In this document: one piece after another, positions 8,365 through 16,130 of the stretch
Position numbering within the stretch: the first letter of the stretch is position 1
Layout of the letters: each line of letters begins with the position of its first letter
Source of the DNA: Bdellovibrionales bacterium
GTDB lineage: Bacteria > Bdellovibrionota > Bdellovibrionia > Bdellovibrionales > Bdellovibrionaceae
Assembly (NCBI GenBank): GCA_018266295.1
Contig: JAFEAQ010000011.1
Location: 248,001 to 312,000, forward strand
Reading direction: 5' to 3'
Length of the DNA stretch: 64,000 nt
Program-made: the position numbers and the translations under genes
Notes under the pieces: generated by a model
What the model was told of the DNA's origin: nothing
What the model saw: only the letters and a program-made list of their open reading frames with translations
Databases searched by the model: none

Positions 8365-9468
8365 TTGAAACTAGTTTCGTTACTTGCTATCGCCCTTTTC
8401 CTCGCGTCGTGCGCGACGAATCCAAACTCGGCTACAACAACAGCCAGAAATACTGAAACCACTTCAGGTGTGCGCTCTCCTTCAGCAGCTACCGACCTGT
8501 CCGGTACATACTTGGGTGAAGGTCTTTATCAAAACCGCACTCAGGGCCTGCGTCGTCCCGCAATGCGCATCTATTTTGATCGCGTGCCTGGTGAGTCTGA
8601 TAGCTACTACAGCGTGCTTGTTGAGTACGATCAGTTGTTCAGCATGGCGGCGCCATACCTTGCAAGCCAAAAACTTCCAATCGCAAATCATGTGATTGGT
8701 TATTTGAATAATATCTCCACCCGCATCTCTGCTTACAAAGTAGTACCGAGTCAGAAAGCCGGCTCCTACGAATTCCACAACCTTGAAGTACAAAATGGCC
8801 AGATCGTTCCTGCTGCAGCGGCAACGATGGTGTTGAACCTTGATCCTAAAAACAACAGCGCCAATGTTCTTGCGGGCGCAAACATCACCGGCAATGTTGA
8901 TGGCCTTATCGTCTTCCCTTCTGCAGAGCCCGCAAAAAAAGGTTTGATAGGCAGCATTGGTGACGCTTTAAACTTAACTCAGCTAGAACTTGCGACGACG
9001 GTTTATAAGTTAGGCCACTTGGCTTCTACTTGGCGCGGAAACTGGAATGACCTCGAAGGTTCTTACTTATCTGAGTATGGTAAATTCAAAGACGGTGTTC
9101 TTGAGTTGTACTCAGCGAACGGTCAAAAGAAAATGCGCTTCTTGAAAAGCAACGTGACTCTCGCGAAGCACTTCACAAATCCAAAATCGGCACCTATCGA
9201 AGGCGACTTTGTTTCGACAGAGCCGGTTCCTAAAATGTACGTCTTGGTGCCAGCAGTTCGCAAGAACACCCCTAGCGAAAAAGAAATGGGCGGCCGTATC
9301 GGTCTCTTCTTGGACGTTTTCGACGGCTCAGCTCCTGAAGCTGGCAGCCACTTGGTGACGGAACTTGCGTTCACGAACCCAGCGGATCCAGAAGACTTCA
9401 TGATGTACTACGAACACCCACAGCATTTGAAAAATGTGGGCGTAGAACCTGCAAAAGCTAAAAAGTAA
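8365..9468 (+). CDS. Large lipoprotein, unknown function
   Basis: This 367-residue protein starts at a TTG (8365) preceded by AAAGGAG and has a lipobox LASC around residue 16. After a Thr/Ser-rich linker, the body is a soluble domain with SGTYLGEGLYQNRTQGLRR and a glycine-aromatic pattern (TWRGNWNDLEGSYLSEYGKF) resembling beta-rich envelope lipoproteins. No enzymatic motif is visible. A strong terminator follows at 9492-9529, so this gene ends its transcription unit. Confidence 0.8.
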   Translation: MKLVSLLAIALFLASCATNPNSATTTARNTETTSGVRSPSAATDLSGTYLGEGLYQNRTQGLRRPAMRIYFDRVPGESDSYYSVLVEYDQLFSMAAPYLASQKLPIANHVIGYLNNISTRISAYKVVPSQKAGSYEFHNLEVQNGQIVPAAAATMVLNLDPKNNSANVLAGANITGNVDGLIVFPSAEPAKKGLIGSIGDALNLTQLELATTVYKLGHLASTWRGNWNDLEGSYLSEYGKFKDGVLELYSANGQKKMRFLKSNVTLAKHFTNPKSAPIEGDFVSTEPVPKMYVLVPAVRKNTPSEKEMGGRIGLFLDVFDGSAPEAGSHLVTELAFTNPADPEDFMMYYEHPQHLKNVGVEPAKAKK

Positions 9469-9491
9469 TCCACACACTCTGCGGTAAATTC

Positions 9492-9529
9492 AAAGCCCTC
9501 AGGAGAAATCCTGGGGGCTTTTTCTTTTT
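9492..9529 (+). terminator. Rho-independent terminator
   Basis: AAAGCCCTCAGGA pairs with TCCTGGGGGCTTT around a GAAA loop, followed by TTTCTTTTT. It terminates the lipoprotein gene transcript. Confidence 0.9.
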
Positions 9530-9593
9530 GTCACAAAATCTTCACCATTCCCCTCACGGCCTTCATGATAGGCTTTTTCTTTGGAGGGGTGAC

Positions 9594-10250
9594 ATGTGTT
9601 TTTCAGCCGAAGTCAGTTACGGCTCAGCCGCATTGCTTGTGACAACGGGGGCTGTCGCTACCATCGGAAATAATAAATCTTCTCAGCGTATGATCGCTGC
9701 GATTCCTTTTCTTTTTGGGCTGCAACAGGCGGCCGAGGGCATCGTCTGGCAGACCATGGGACCTGATCCTTCTGAGTCTCTGCGCCGGGTCGGCGTTGTG
9801 ATATTTCTGACCTTTGCTTACCTCATATGGCCGAGCTGGATCCCCTGGTCTTTTTACTTCATTGAGACCGGAGAACGGCGACGAAAAATCCTGATGGCGA
9901 TTGGCGGTTTAGGGCTCGTGGTTTCAGCCCTCGTCGCTTCCATACTGTATGGCTTGAAAGTCGACGTCTATGTTTCGGGTCACAGCCTTGCTTATGTGTT
10001 TCCAGATTACAACAGGCACTGGCCCGCAAATTTAGAGGCCCTGCTGTACTTCACGCCAACAGTGATCCCCTTTTTCATCTCAAGCTCCCGCACAATAAAA
10101 CAAGCCGGTCTCCTGATCTTTGCCGCCATGTTGCTCGCAAAATACATCAACCGCGAAACAGAAGCCTCTGTCTGGTGTTTCTTTGCGGCCGTGATCAGTT
10201 TCTATATCGCTGTGAATGTCCTGTGGCTTAAAAAAGGCGAGCTTCGTTAA
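9594..10250 (+). CDS. DUF6629-type multi-pass membrane protein
   Basis: This 218-residue protein starts MCFSAEVSYGSAAL, the hallmark opening of the DUF6629 family as I remember it. About seven hydrophobic segments follow, with charged loops such as ETGERRRKIL. The ATG at 9594 is chosen because GGAGGGG at 9583-9589 lies in front of it and homologues start with MCFSA. An upstream in-frame ATG-less extension runs into the terminator and was rejected. Function is unknown. Confidence 0.8.
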   Translation: MCFSAEVSYGSAALLVTTGAVATIGNNKSSQRMIAAIPFLFGLQQAAEGIVWQTMGPDPSESLRRVGVVIFLTFAYLIWPSWIPWSFYFIETGERRRKILMAIGGLGLVVSALVASILYGLKVDVYVSGHSLAYVFPDYNRHWPANLEALLYFTPTVIPFFISSSRTIKQAGLLIFAAMLLAKYINRETEASVWCFFAAVISFYIAVNVLWLKKGELR

Positions 10251-10362
10251 ACTCAATAATATTTAAAAGCCGGTCCTCTTTGTTTTGTCATTCACGATTT
10301 TCCGCAGTATCCTCGAGGGATATTTTAATTTACGTTTAAATTTTGTAACACGGATGGAACAA

Positions 10363-11865
10363 ATGGTTTACGACGTTATTATTTCCGGCGCGGGCCCCGT
10401 GGGACTTTTCCTTGCTTGCGAACTTGCATTAGCAAAGTGCTCGGTCCTCATTCTTGAAAAAGCAGAAACTCCCCAGGCACCGACGAAACAAATTCCTTTT
10501 GGCATCCGCGGTCTTTCAGCTCCGACGATTGAAGCTTTTTACCGCCGTGGACTCCTCAGTGAATTAGAAATTCACAAGCGCATGAAAAATCCTCATCAAA
10601 ACAGCGGCGAAGGGGCTCGCCGTCAGGTGGGACATTTCGCCGGCATTCCATTTCACGAGGGCGATGTCGACGTGACTCAATGGAAATACCGCCTACCAAG
10701 CTCGCCTGAAGCAAGTTTGATTTCTGAAATGGCAGAACTGGAAACGGTCCTTGCCCGCCGTGCAGAATCCTTAGGAGTCCAAATCAAGCGCGGAGTCAGC
10801 GTCACGGGTCTTCAGCAAGATGCTGATGGAGTCACCGTCTACGCTGGTGATTTGTCTTTTAAAGCGCAATGGCTCGTCGGCTGTGATGGTGCTCGCAGCG
10901 CGGTTCGCAAAGCCGGCGGCTTTGAGTTCGCCGGCACCGAGCCCGAGTTCACCGGCTACTCTACGAAGATCGACATCGCCAATCCCGAAGTCCTCCGTCC
11001 TGGCAGAAATTTGACGGACAAAGGCATGTACATGCAATCGCAGCCAGGCTTTGTTGTCATTCAAGAATTCGATGGTGGAGCTTTTCATAATTCCGGCGCC
11101 CCTCTCACAGCAGAGCACGTGCAAGGGGCTCTCCGTCGCATTTCAAACACCGACGTGAAAGTCACAGCCCTGCATTTTGCCACAACGTGGACCGATCGTG
11201 CCCGTCAAGCGACTCAGTATCGTAATGGCCGCGTTCTTCTTGCCGGAGATGCTGCTCATATTCATTCTCCCCTTGGCGGCCAAGGCCTTAACCTGGGCTT
11301 GGGAGATGCGATGAACTTAGGGTGGAAGCTCGCGGCGACGATTCATAAGAAAGCGCCTGCAGGCCTATTAGACACTTACCAAACGGAGCGCCACCCGATC
11401 GGCGCGCAAGTGCTGGATTGGTCGCGGGCGCAGGTTTCTGTGATGAAACCAGATCCGGCAGCACGTGCGATGAACACCATTCTTCGCGACATCATGAACA
11501 CACGCGATGGCGCAACCTACTTCGCAAGCCGAGTTTGGGGCATCCATACGCACTACGATATGGGCAGCGAACATCCTCTCGTAGGCTACAGCGTTCCGAA
11601 TTTTGAATTCGAAGACGGCTCAACTCTCGGCGAACTCATGCGTGACGGCCGCGGCATTCTGTTGGATTTTAGCACGAATGGCGCCCTTGAAGGCATGACC
11701 AACGAGTACGGTGAACAGATGAAATACGTTTGGGGAAAAGCCGCCGAGCAATTGGGTCTGAGTGCTGTCTTGATTCGTCCTGATGGAATCGTGGCATGGG
11801 CCTCAGATGAGGAGCTTGATAAGTCTTCCATCCAGCAAGCAATGAATGAGTGGTTCACGAATTGA
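10363..11865 (+). CDS. FAD-dependent aromatic monooxygenase (PheA/TfdB type)
   Basis: This flavoprotein of about 500 residues hydroxylates aromatic or polyketide substrates with NAD(P)H and O2. It shows the dinucleotide motif GAGPVGLFLA at the N-terminus, the DG motif GCDGARSAVRK, and the GD motif LLAGDAAHIHSPLGGQGLN. The C-terminal 90 residues look like the thioredoxin-like domain of the phenol hydroxylase group (LIRPDGIVAWAS). The start could be ATG 10354 or 10363; the latter has GGA four bases upstream. The substrate is unknown and the gene is alone. Confidence 0.85.
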   Translation: MVYDVIISGAGPVGLFLACELALAKCSVLILEKAETPQAPTKQIPFGIRGLSAPTIEAFYRRGLLSELEIHKRMKNPHQNSGEGARRQVGHFAGIPFHEGDVDVTQWKYRLPSSPEASLISEMAELETVLARRAESLGVQIKRGVSVTGLQQDADGVTVYAGDLSFKAQWLVGCDGARSAVRKAGGFEFAGTEPEFTGYSTKIDIANPEVLRPGRNLTDKGMYMQSQPGFVVIQEFDGGAFHNSGAPLTAEHVQGALRRISNTDVKVTALHFATTWTDRARQATQYRNGRVLLAGDAAHIHSPLGGQGLNLGLGDAMNLGWKLAATIHKKAPAGLLDTYQTERHPIGAQVLDWSRAQVSVMKPDPAARAMNTILRDIMNTRDGATYFASRVWGIHTHYDMGSEHPLVGYSVPNFEFEDGSTLGELMRDGRGILLDFSTNGALEGMTNEYGEQMKYVWGKAAEQLGLSAVLIRPDGIVAWASDEELDKSSIQQAMNEWFTN

Positions 11866-11866
11866 G

Positions 11867-11897
11867 AAAATAAAAACCCGATCTTTTGGATCGGGTT
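11867..11897 (-). terminator. Terminator of the tRNA-Lys/tRNA-Glu unit
   Basis: AACCCGATC and GATCGGGTT form a nine-base stem. Read on the minus strand it is followed by TTTTTATTTTC, placing it as the terminator of the tRNA transcript. It ends just beside the convergent monooxygenase stop codon. Confidence 0.85.
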
Positions 11898-11915
11898 GAA
11901 ATATCAGAAAAAATT

Positions 11916-11991
11916 TGGCGTTCCCAAGGGGATTTGAACCCCTGTATCCTCCGTGAAAGGGAGGTGTCCTAGGCCCCTAGACGATGGGAAC
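11916..11991 (-). tRNA. tRNA-Glu (anticodon TTC)
   Basis: The 76-base reverse-strand sequence folds as a tRNA: acceptor GTTCCCA/TGGGAAC, anticodon stem CCTCC/GGAGG with loop CTTTCAC giving TTC, T-arm GGTTCAAATCC, and encoded GCCA end. It is second in a two-tRNA unit. Confidence 0.95.
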
Positions 11992-12023
11992 GTGCTTAGG
12001 AAAAATACAGTCTTGTCTTACCT

Positions 12024-12042
12024 ACTTCGGCGAAGCCGAAGT
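12024..12042. other. Hairpin between the two tRNA genes
   Basis: ACTTCGGC and GCCGAAGT form a perfect eight-base stem around GAA in the spacer of the tRNA-Lys/tRNA-Glu precursor. It may be a processing signal. Confidence 0.5.
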
Positions 12043-12050
12043 GTATAAAA

Positions 12051-12126
12051 TGGTGGCTCGCGATGGATTCGAACCATCGACCCCTTCATTAAAAGTGAAG
12101 TGCTCTACCAGCTGAGCTAGCGAACC
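12051..12126 (-). tRNA. tRNA-Lys (anticodon TTT)
   Basis: The 76-base reverse-strand sequence has acceptor GGTTCGC/GCGAGCC with a G-U pair, D-arm AGCTCAGCTGGTAGAGC, anticodon stem CTTCA/TGAAG with loop CTTTTAA giving TTT, the T-arm GGTTCGAATCC and an encoded CCA. Confidence 0.96.
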
Positions 12127-12147
12127 ACGTCCGTTACAAGGATTGCT

Positions 12148-12176
12148 AATCTCTTAGAAACTGCTCTTTATGTCAA
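12148..12176 (-). promoter_or_regulatory. Probable tRNA promoter
   Basis: A perfect -35 hexamer TTGACA (12171-12176 on the minus strand) lies about 45 bases ahead of tRNA-Lys. The best -10 at 17 bases is poor (GAGATT), so only the -35 element is convincing. Confidence 0.45.
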
Positions 12177-12406
12177 CCCGAATTATTGAAGAAAATTAAA
12201 AAACTTCCAGAAAAATTCATGAACTTTGCCGTTCACCCATAAAGTGCCTAGGAAAAGAGCTAAGTGTGCTTAATTAGCGAGCTTTCATAAACAGCCGACG
12301 CCACACTTTTGTGTAAAACCTCCCCGGCTGCCCACCTTTCTAGCAACCCTTCGAAGACAAGATCCCCCACTTGCCTACCGACAAGAGACTTCTTAAGCTA
12401 ACAACT

Positions 12407-12769
12407 ATGAAAACGGTTCTTCACGAGCAAGGTAGCAAACGCATTGTCGAAATCATCGCTGACGGAGTTGTTATCAACAACGCGCAGGATGCATTGGATT
12501 TGCTCTACAATCTGCCAAGTCCTGAAGACCGTCAGATTATTTTTCATAAAGCCAATATCACTCCGGCGTTTTTTGATCTTAAGACAGGGATCGCCGGAGA
12601 GATTTTGCAGAAGTTTGTAAATTATAAAATTCGATTCGCCGTCGTTGGCGATTTTCAAAACATCAAGAGCGAAGCCCTGCGAGCTTTCGTGATTGAAAGC
12701 AATCGCGGCCGCCAGGCCTTCTTCGTTGAAGACCTCGAGACGGCTAAGCAAAAGCTTTTTGCAATTTAG
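12407..12769 (+). CDS. DUF4180-domain protein
   Basis: This 120-residue protein carries the DUF4180 pattern FFDLKTGIAGEILQKFVNYKIRFAVVGDF followed by ESNRGRQAFFV, found in small cytosolic bacterial proteins of unknown function. The ATG at 12407 is preferred over an upstream TTG because homologues begin near it. No Shine-Dalgarno is present; a TTGCCT-N17-TAAGCT arrangement puts the -10-like hexamer seven bases before the ATG, suggesting a leaderless mRNA. Its last four bases overlap the end of the convergent sigma factor gene. Confidence 0.82.
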   Translation: MKTVLHEQGSKRIVEIIADGVVINNAQDALDLLYNLPSPEDRQIIFHKANITPAFFDLKTGIAGEILQKFVNYKIRFAVVGDFQNIKSEALRAFVIESNRGRQAFFVEDLETAKQKLFAI

Positions 12770-13668
12770 CTAACGATTTTCACATCCAGAGCGTCGAGTT
12801 TCTGACGGTCCATCACTATTTCGATATCGACGACTTTGCCGTCTTCCACTTTAAAGCAGAACGCAACCACCGGCTTTCCACCCGGAGCCCATGTCATGCC
12901 CGCCATGCCATTGATCAGTGCTAATTGCGCGGCCGCCGCTTTGCCTTTAAGCGTATTCGCCACGTCTTTCGCACCACGGATTTCACGTTGGAACTGCGGA
13001 GCCCCTTTGTCTTTGTTCGCTTGCGCCACTTTAATCGCCGTTTCATCCGCACGCAGAGTCGCATCCGGGTGAAGCAAGTGCATCAGCGCTTCGAAATTGC
13101 CCTCGCGCGAAGCCGATAGGAAAGCTGCAACGATTTCATTGCGGCGCTCGAGATTTTCTTCAGGGGTCTCTGCCCCACGCACACGGCGACGCGCGCGGCT
13201 TGCAAGCTGGCGCGTGGCCTCTTCGGTACGGTCGATGATCGGCGCAATTTCTTCAAACGACAAATCAAACAGATCATGCAGAACAAAAGCGATGCGTTCC
13301 GCGGGTGTGAGTAAATCTAAAACGACGAGCAATGCCGGGCCCACGGCATCTGCAATCATATAGTCCGCTTCGGGATTGCCTTCTTTAGCGGACTCAGAGC
13401 TTTGATCACTGAGAGGAGCTTCCCCTCGGGACTTACGCGTACGAAGCATATCAAGGCAGACGCGCGAAACCACCGTCGTCAGCCAGCCGTTGAGATTTTC
13501 AATTTTCTCAGATTCGGAGTGATTCAAGCGAATCCAAGCCTCTTGAACGGCGTCTTCGGCTTCGCCCACGGAGCCCAGCATTCGATAGGCCACTGATTTG
13601 AGGTGACCACGGGTCTCTTCGAAATTTTTGGCAAGCCAGTCTTTCTTTTCCATCTCTTTATGATCCAT
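12766..13668 (-). CDS. ECF sigma factor, ECF41/SigJ-like with SnoaL-type C-terminal domain
   Basis: This 300-residue protein has sigma region 2 (residues 15-85, AYRMLGSVGEAEDAVQEAWIRL), region 4 (about 125-185, LLTPAERIAFVLHDLFDLSFEEIA) and a C-terminal NTF2/SnoaL-like domain with DRQKLDAL near the end, comparable to the conserved end motif of ECF41 factors. In that group the fused domain replaces an anti-sigma factor and modulates activity. The gene is preceded by a perfect ECF41-type promoter and diverges from a YCII gene with a near-identical element, so it probably controls itself and that gene. Confidence 0.88.
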   Translation of the reverse strand: MDHKEMEKKDWLAKNFEETRGHLKSVAYRMLGSVGEAEDAVQEAWIRLNHSESEKIENLNGWLTTVVSRVCLDMLRTRKSRGEAPLSDQSSESAKEGNPEADYMIADAVGPALLVVLDLLTPAERIAFVLHDLFDLSFEEIAPIIDRTEEATRQLASRARRRVRGAETPEENLERRNEIVAAFLSASREGNFEALMHLLHPDATLRADETAIKVAQANKDKGAPQFQREIRGAKDVANTLKGKAAAAQLALINGMAGMTWAPGGKPVVAFCFKVEDGKVVDIEIVMDRQKLDALDVKIVS

Positions 13669-13696
13669 TCGTTGAGTTGAGGTCTATCCCCGGTAT

Positions 13697-13723
13697 GACG
13701 TTTGCGACCCCTCGCCTGTGACA
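13697..13723 (-). promoter_or_regulatory. ECF41-type promoter of the sigma factor gene
   Basis: On the minus strand TGTCACA (13717-13723), exactly 16 bases, then CGTC (13697-13700). This matches the promoter motif I recall for ECF41 sigma factors and lies 28 bases before the sigma ATG, implying autoregulation. Confidence 0.8.
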
Positions 13724-13807
13724 GGAAATCTCAATTATTTTAGTGACCATCCTAAGCTGTTGAAAAGACAAAATAATCAAGCCTGGCCGTTTTTTCATGA
13801 TTTTTTC

Positions 13808-13834
13808 GGTCACAAAAGCAAAGTCCGTTTCGTC
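13808..13834 (+). promoter_or_regulatory. ECF41-type promoter of the YCII gene
   Basis: GGTCACA (13808-13814), exactly 16 bases, then CGTC (13831-13834), 23 bases ahead of the YCII ATG. It differs by one base from the divergent copy, which gives a simple target for the neighbouring sigma factor. Confidence 0.78.
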
Positions 13835-13857
13835 ATATCCACAAAAAAGGAGCTCGT

Positions 13858-14211
13858 ATGAAATTCGTTCTACTTATATACCAAGGCACAACTCCCCTTC
13901 CAGAATCAGATCGTTGGAAAGCGATGCCTGAAGCTGAACAAAAAAGAATTTATATGGAGTATGCCGAGTTCAACAAAACTCCGGGACTGTCCGCCGGACT
14001 TCCCTTGGGCTTACCAAAAGCCGCTCACACCGTTCAAGTCAAAGATGGCAAAGCCGTTGTCAAAGAGGGAACATACTTGCCTGAAGGCGTTGGTGGGTAT
14101 TGCGTGCTCGAAGCTGACAATATCGAAGCCGCGATTGCAGTGGCGGCGAAAATTCCAGCTGCACGTCTCGGTGGCGCGATCGAAATTCGTCCGGCCGACA
14201 AATATTGGTAA
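13858..14211 (+). CDS. YCII/DGPF-family protein
   Basis: This 117-residue protein begins MKFVLLIYQG and has the ferredoxin-like alpha/beta pattern of YCII (DGPF) proteins: short strands, a helix with MEYAEFNKTPGLSAG, and GGYCVLEADNIEAAIAVAAKIP. Proteins of this family often sit next to ECF sigma factors. The start is supported by AAGGAG six bases upstream and by the ECF41-type promoter. A role in oxidative or solvent stress is inference; no enzymatic activity can be assigned. Confidence 0.85.
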   Translation: MKFVLLIYQGTTPLPESDRWKAMPEAEQKRIYMEYAEFNKTPGLSAGLPLGLPKAAHTVQVKDGKAVVKEGTYLPEGVGGYCVLEADNIEAAIAVAAKIPAARLGGAIEIRPADKYW

Positions 14212-14255
14212 ATTGGCGCTTTTAAAAATTAAGACTTACTTATTAGGAGGCCTTT

Positions 14256-14630
14256 ATGAATATCTTCTTATGGATCGTACAAGTTTTGCTCGCCTTGCAC
14301 ACAGCGATGGGGGCCATCTGGAAGTTTTCTCGCTCTGCAGAGCAGACGATGCCGTCTCTGAAAGCCATTCCGCACGGTGCTTGGCTTACGCTGTCCGTGA
14401 TTGAATTGATTTGCGCGATCGCACTGGTGATTCCAGCACTCAGCAATCATCTTGCGATGCTGACTCCGGTTGCGGCGATCCTCATTGCCGGCGAGATGCT
14501 GCTCTTTTGTGGTTTGCACATGGCCGCCGGTGAAGGCAGCAACATCGGTCCGATGATTTACTGGCTCGTCGTCGCCGTGGTTTGTGCTTTTGTCGCTTAC
14601 GGCAGATACGCCCTGAGCCCACTCACCTAG
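14256..14630 (+). CDS. DoxX-like four-helix membrane protein
   Basis: This 124-residue protein has four hydrophobic segments: residues 1-20, 45-65, 70-90 and 98-117. GAIWKFSRSAEQTMPSLK and the ELICAIALVIPAL segment fit the DoxX-like family. A GGAGG lies seven bases before the ATG. It is 44 bases downstream of the YCII gene and probably shares its ECF-dependent transcript. DoxX relatives have been linked to redox homeostasis; the exact role is unknown. Confidence 0.75.
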   Translation: MNIFLWIVQVLLALHTAMGAIWKFSRSAEQTMPSLKAIPHGAWLTLSVIELICAIALVIPALSNHLAMLTPVAAILIAGEMLLFCGLHMAAGEGSNIGPMIYWLVVAVVCAFVAYGRYALSPLT

Positions 14631-14640
14631 CACGCGGGAC

Positions 14641-15036
14641 TTAAGGCAGCTCGTAGTTGAAAGTGTAAAAGTGTTTTCCGTCGATGATATCAATCACCAT
14701 ATCACCCGAAAGTCCCTGCAGCTGTTCTGTGCCGCTGTCTGGGACAACGGTGATGATCTGCGACGGAGTCCCGCGCTTCATGGTGGAGCTATGCTGCATG
14801 CAGAAGCTGCCACTATGGCCCTCAAGAACGCCGGTGATTTTTTCCATTGCGACATAACCGCCGGACCCCAAAGACTGATTCATCATCCCCATCATCGAAA
14901 CGAGACTCTCGGCCGCGAGAGGACCAACGAACCGTTTTTCAAATTTCATTCGCATGGCCCCGACGGCCTGGCTGGTTTCATCCACTGGCAGGGGTTTGCT
15001 TTTAACTTCAAAAAATCCTTTGATGGTTTTCTTCAT
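14641..15036 (-). CDS. DUF3224 protein
   Basis: This 131-residue protein matches the DUF3224 (AOC-barrel-like) pattern: KGFFEVKSKPLPVDET near the start, KRFVGPLAAES, GYVAMEKITGVLEGHSGSFCMQHSSTM, and a closing VVPDSGTEQLQGLSGDMVIDI. The ATG at 15036 follows TTGGAG and matches the family start; a longer frame has no signal. It converges with the DoxX-like gene and diverges from the VOC gene. Function is unknown. Confidence 0.85.
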   Translation of the reverse strand: MKKTIKGFFEVKSKPLPVDETSQAVGAMRMKFEKRFVGPLAAESLVSMMGMMNQSLGSGGYVAMEKITGVLEGHSGSFCMQHSSTMKRGTPSQIITVVPDSGTEQLQGLSGDMVIDIIDGKHFYTFNYELP

Positions 15037-15103
15037 AGAAACTCCAATTTTTATGTCCGAACTATCGCTTGGTTTTTCCCGCGAAAGATGCTGCAATGAG
15101 CTC

Positions 15104-15496
15104 ATGCAAAAACTAACGACTTTCTTGATGTTTGAAGGAAAAGCCGAAGAAGCCATGAACTTCTATATTTCCCTTTTTAAAAACTCGAAAATCAACTCAA
15201 TTTCGCGTTATGGGGCGCAGGGCCCAGGCCCCGAAGGCAGTGTGATCCACGCCGTTTTTAGCCTCAACGGCCAGGATTTCATGGCGATTGATAGTCACGT
15301 AAAGCACGCATTCACATTCACTCCGGCAATGTCGATCTATGTTCAATGCGAAAACCATGATGAGCTGGAATCCCTTTATGGCAAGCTCAGCGAAGGCGGC
15401 AAGGCCCTAATGCCTCTCGGTGACTATGGCTTTAGCAAAAAATTCGGCTGGGTGAATGACCGCTTCGGTGTCTCTTGGCAATTGAATTTGGCATAG
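15104..15496 (+). CDS. VOC/PhnB-type glyoxalase-fold protein
   Basis: This 130-residue protein is a PhnB-like vicinal-oxygen-chelate protein: TFLMFEGKAEEAMNFYISLF at the start, GSVIHAVFSLNGQDFMAIDS in the middle, and GWVNDRFGVSWQLN at the end. Such proteins are often annotated as demethylubiquinone methyltransferase-like without proof. It belongs to the cluster of small stress-type genes around the ECF41 sigma factor. The start at 15104 matches homologues, though the ribosome-binding site is weak. Confidence 0.85.
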   Translation: MQKLTTFLMFEGKAEEAMNFYISLFKNSKINSISRYGAQGPGPEGSVIHAVFSLNGQDFMAIDSHVKHAFTFTPAMSIYVQCENHDELESLYGKLSEGGKALMPLGDYGFSKKFGWVNDRFGVSWQLNLA

Positions 15497-15630
15497 GATC
15501 AGCGCCTCTGGGAGCACCCAAGAACGCTCACTTCTTTGACATAAAACTAGCATTCCATATTTGAACTTCTGAAATTTCGTCAGAATCATTACATCTGCTG
15601 AAGGACCTCTGCCTTTGATAAAATAGAGGC

Positions 15631-16098
15631 ATGAAGTGGCTTCTCTTTTGGATGATTCTTCTAGTTTTTGTAAGCCCCCTAAGAGCGCAGCAAAACCTTG
15701 CTGGCGTTAAGATTCGTGCTTTCACAACCGACGGCTGCAGCATGTCCCCTGATGGGAATTTTCGCAGCGATTGGACTGAGTGCTGCGTGGATCACGACTT
15801 TGCTTATTGGCTCGGCGGCACCAAGGCGGAGCGCGCAGACGCGGACCAACACTTGATGGCTTGTATTACAGAAAAATCAGATGCCGTGACTGCTGAAATT
15901 TATTTTGCCGGCGTGCGCGTCGGCGGGACCGCCTACTCTATCACGTCGTATCGCTGGGGTTATGGCTGGAATTATCTGCGCAGCTATCGCCCCATTACCG
16001 ACCAGGAGCTTGAGCTGATTAAAACTCAGTTAGGACAAAGTCTCGAAGAGCTTCGCAAGACTTATCGTAATACACCTATTACGCGATCGCTGTTTTGA
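15631..16098 (+). CDS. Secreted phospholipase A2-like protein
   Basis: This 155-residue protein has a signal peptide ending near A19. The mature part carries DGCSxxPDG at residues 34-42 and CCVDHDFAYW at 51-60. These resemble the calcium loop and the CCxxHD catalytic helix of the phospholipase A2 superfamily, with H55 and D56 as candidate catalytic residues. Eukaryotic and bacterial PLA2 release fatty acids from glycerophospholipids. The AGAGG before ATG supports the start. An envelope or host-membrane target is inference; a non-enzymatic PLA2 fold is possible. Confidence 0.7.
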   Translation: MKWLLFWMILLVFVSPLRAQQNLAGVKIRAFTTDGCSMSPDGNFRSDWTECCVDHDFAYWLGGTKAERADADQHLMACITEKSDAVTAEIYFAGVRVGGTAYSITSYRWGYGWNYLRSYRPITDQELELIKTQLGQSLEELRKTYRNTPITRSLF

Positions 16099-16130
16099 TT
16101 TCTTACGAAGTCCCGTCGAGCCGCTAGATC

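Noticed and set aside
9528-9593. Upstream extension of the DUF6629 gene
   Set aside because: It begins inside the T-tail of the preceding terminator and lacks an SD; MCFSA at 9594 is the expected start.
11867-11897. Terminator for the FAD monooxygenase on the plus strand
   Set aside because: No T-tract follows on the plus strand; the T-rich tail is on the minus strand, so it belongs to the tRNA unit.
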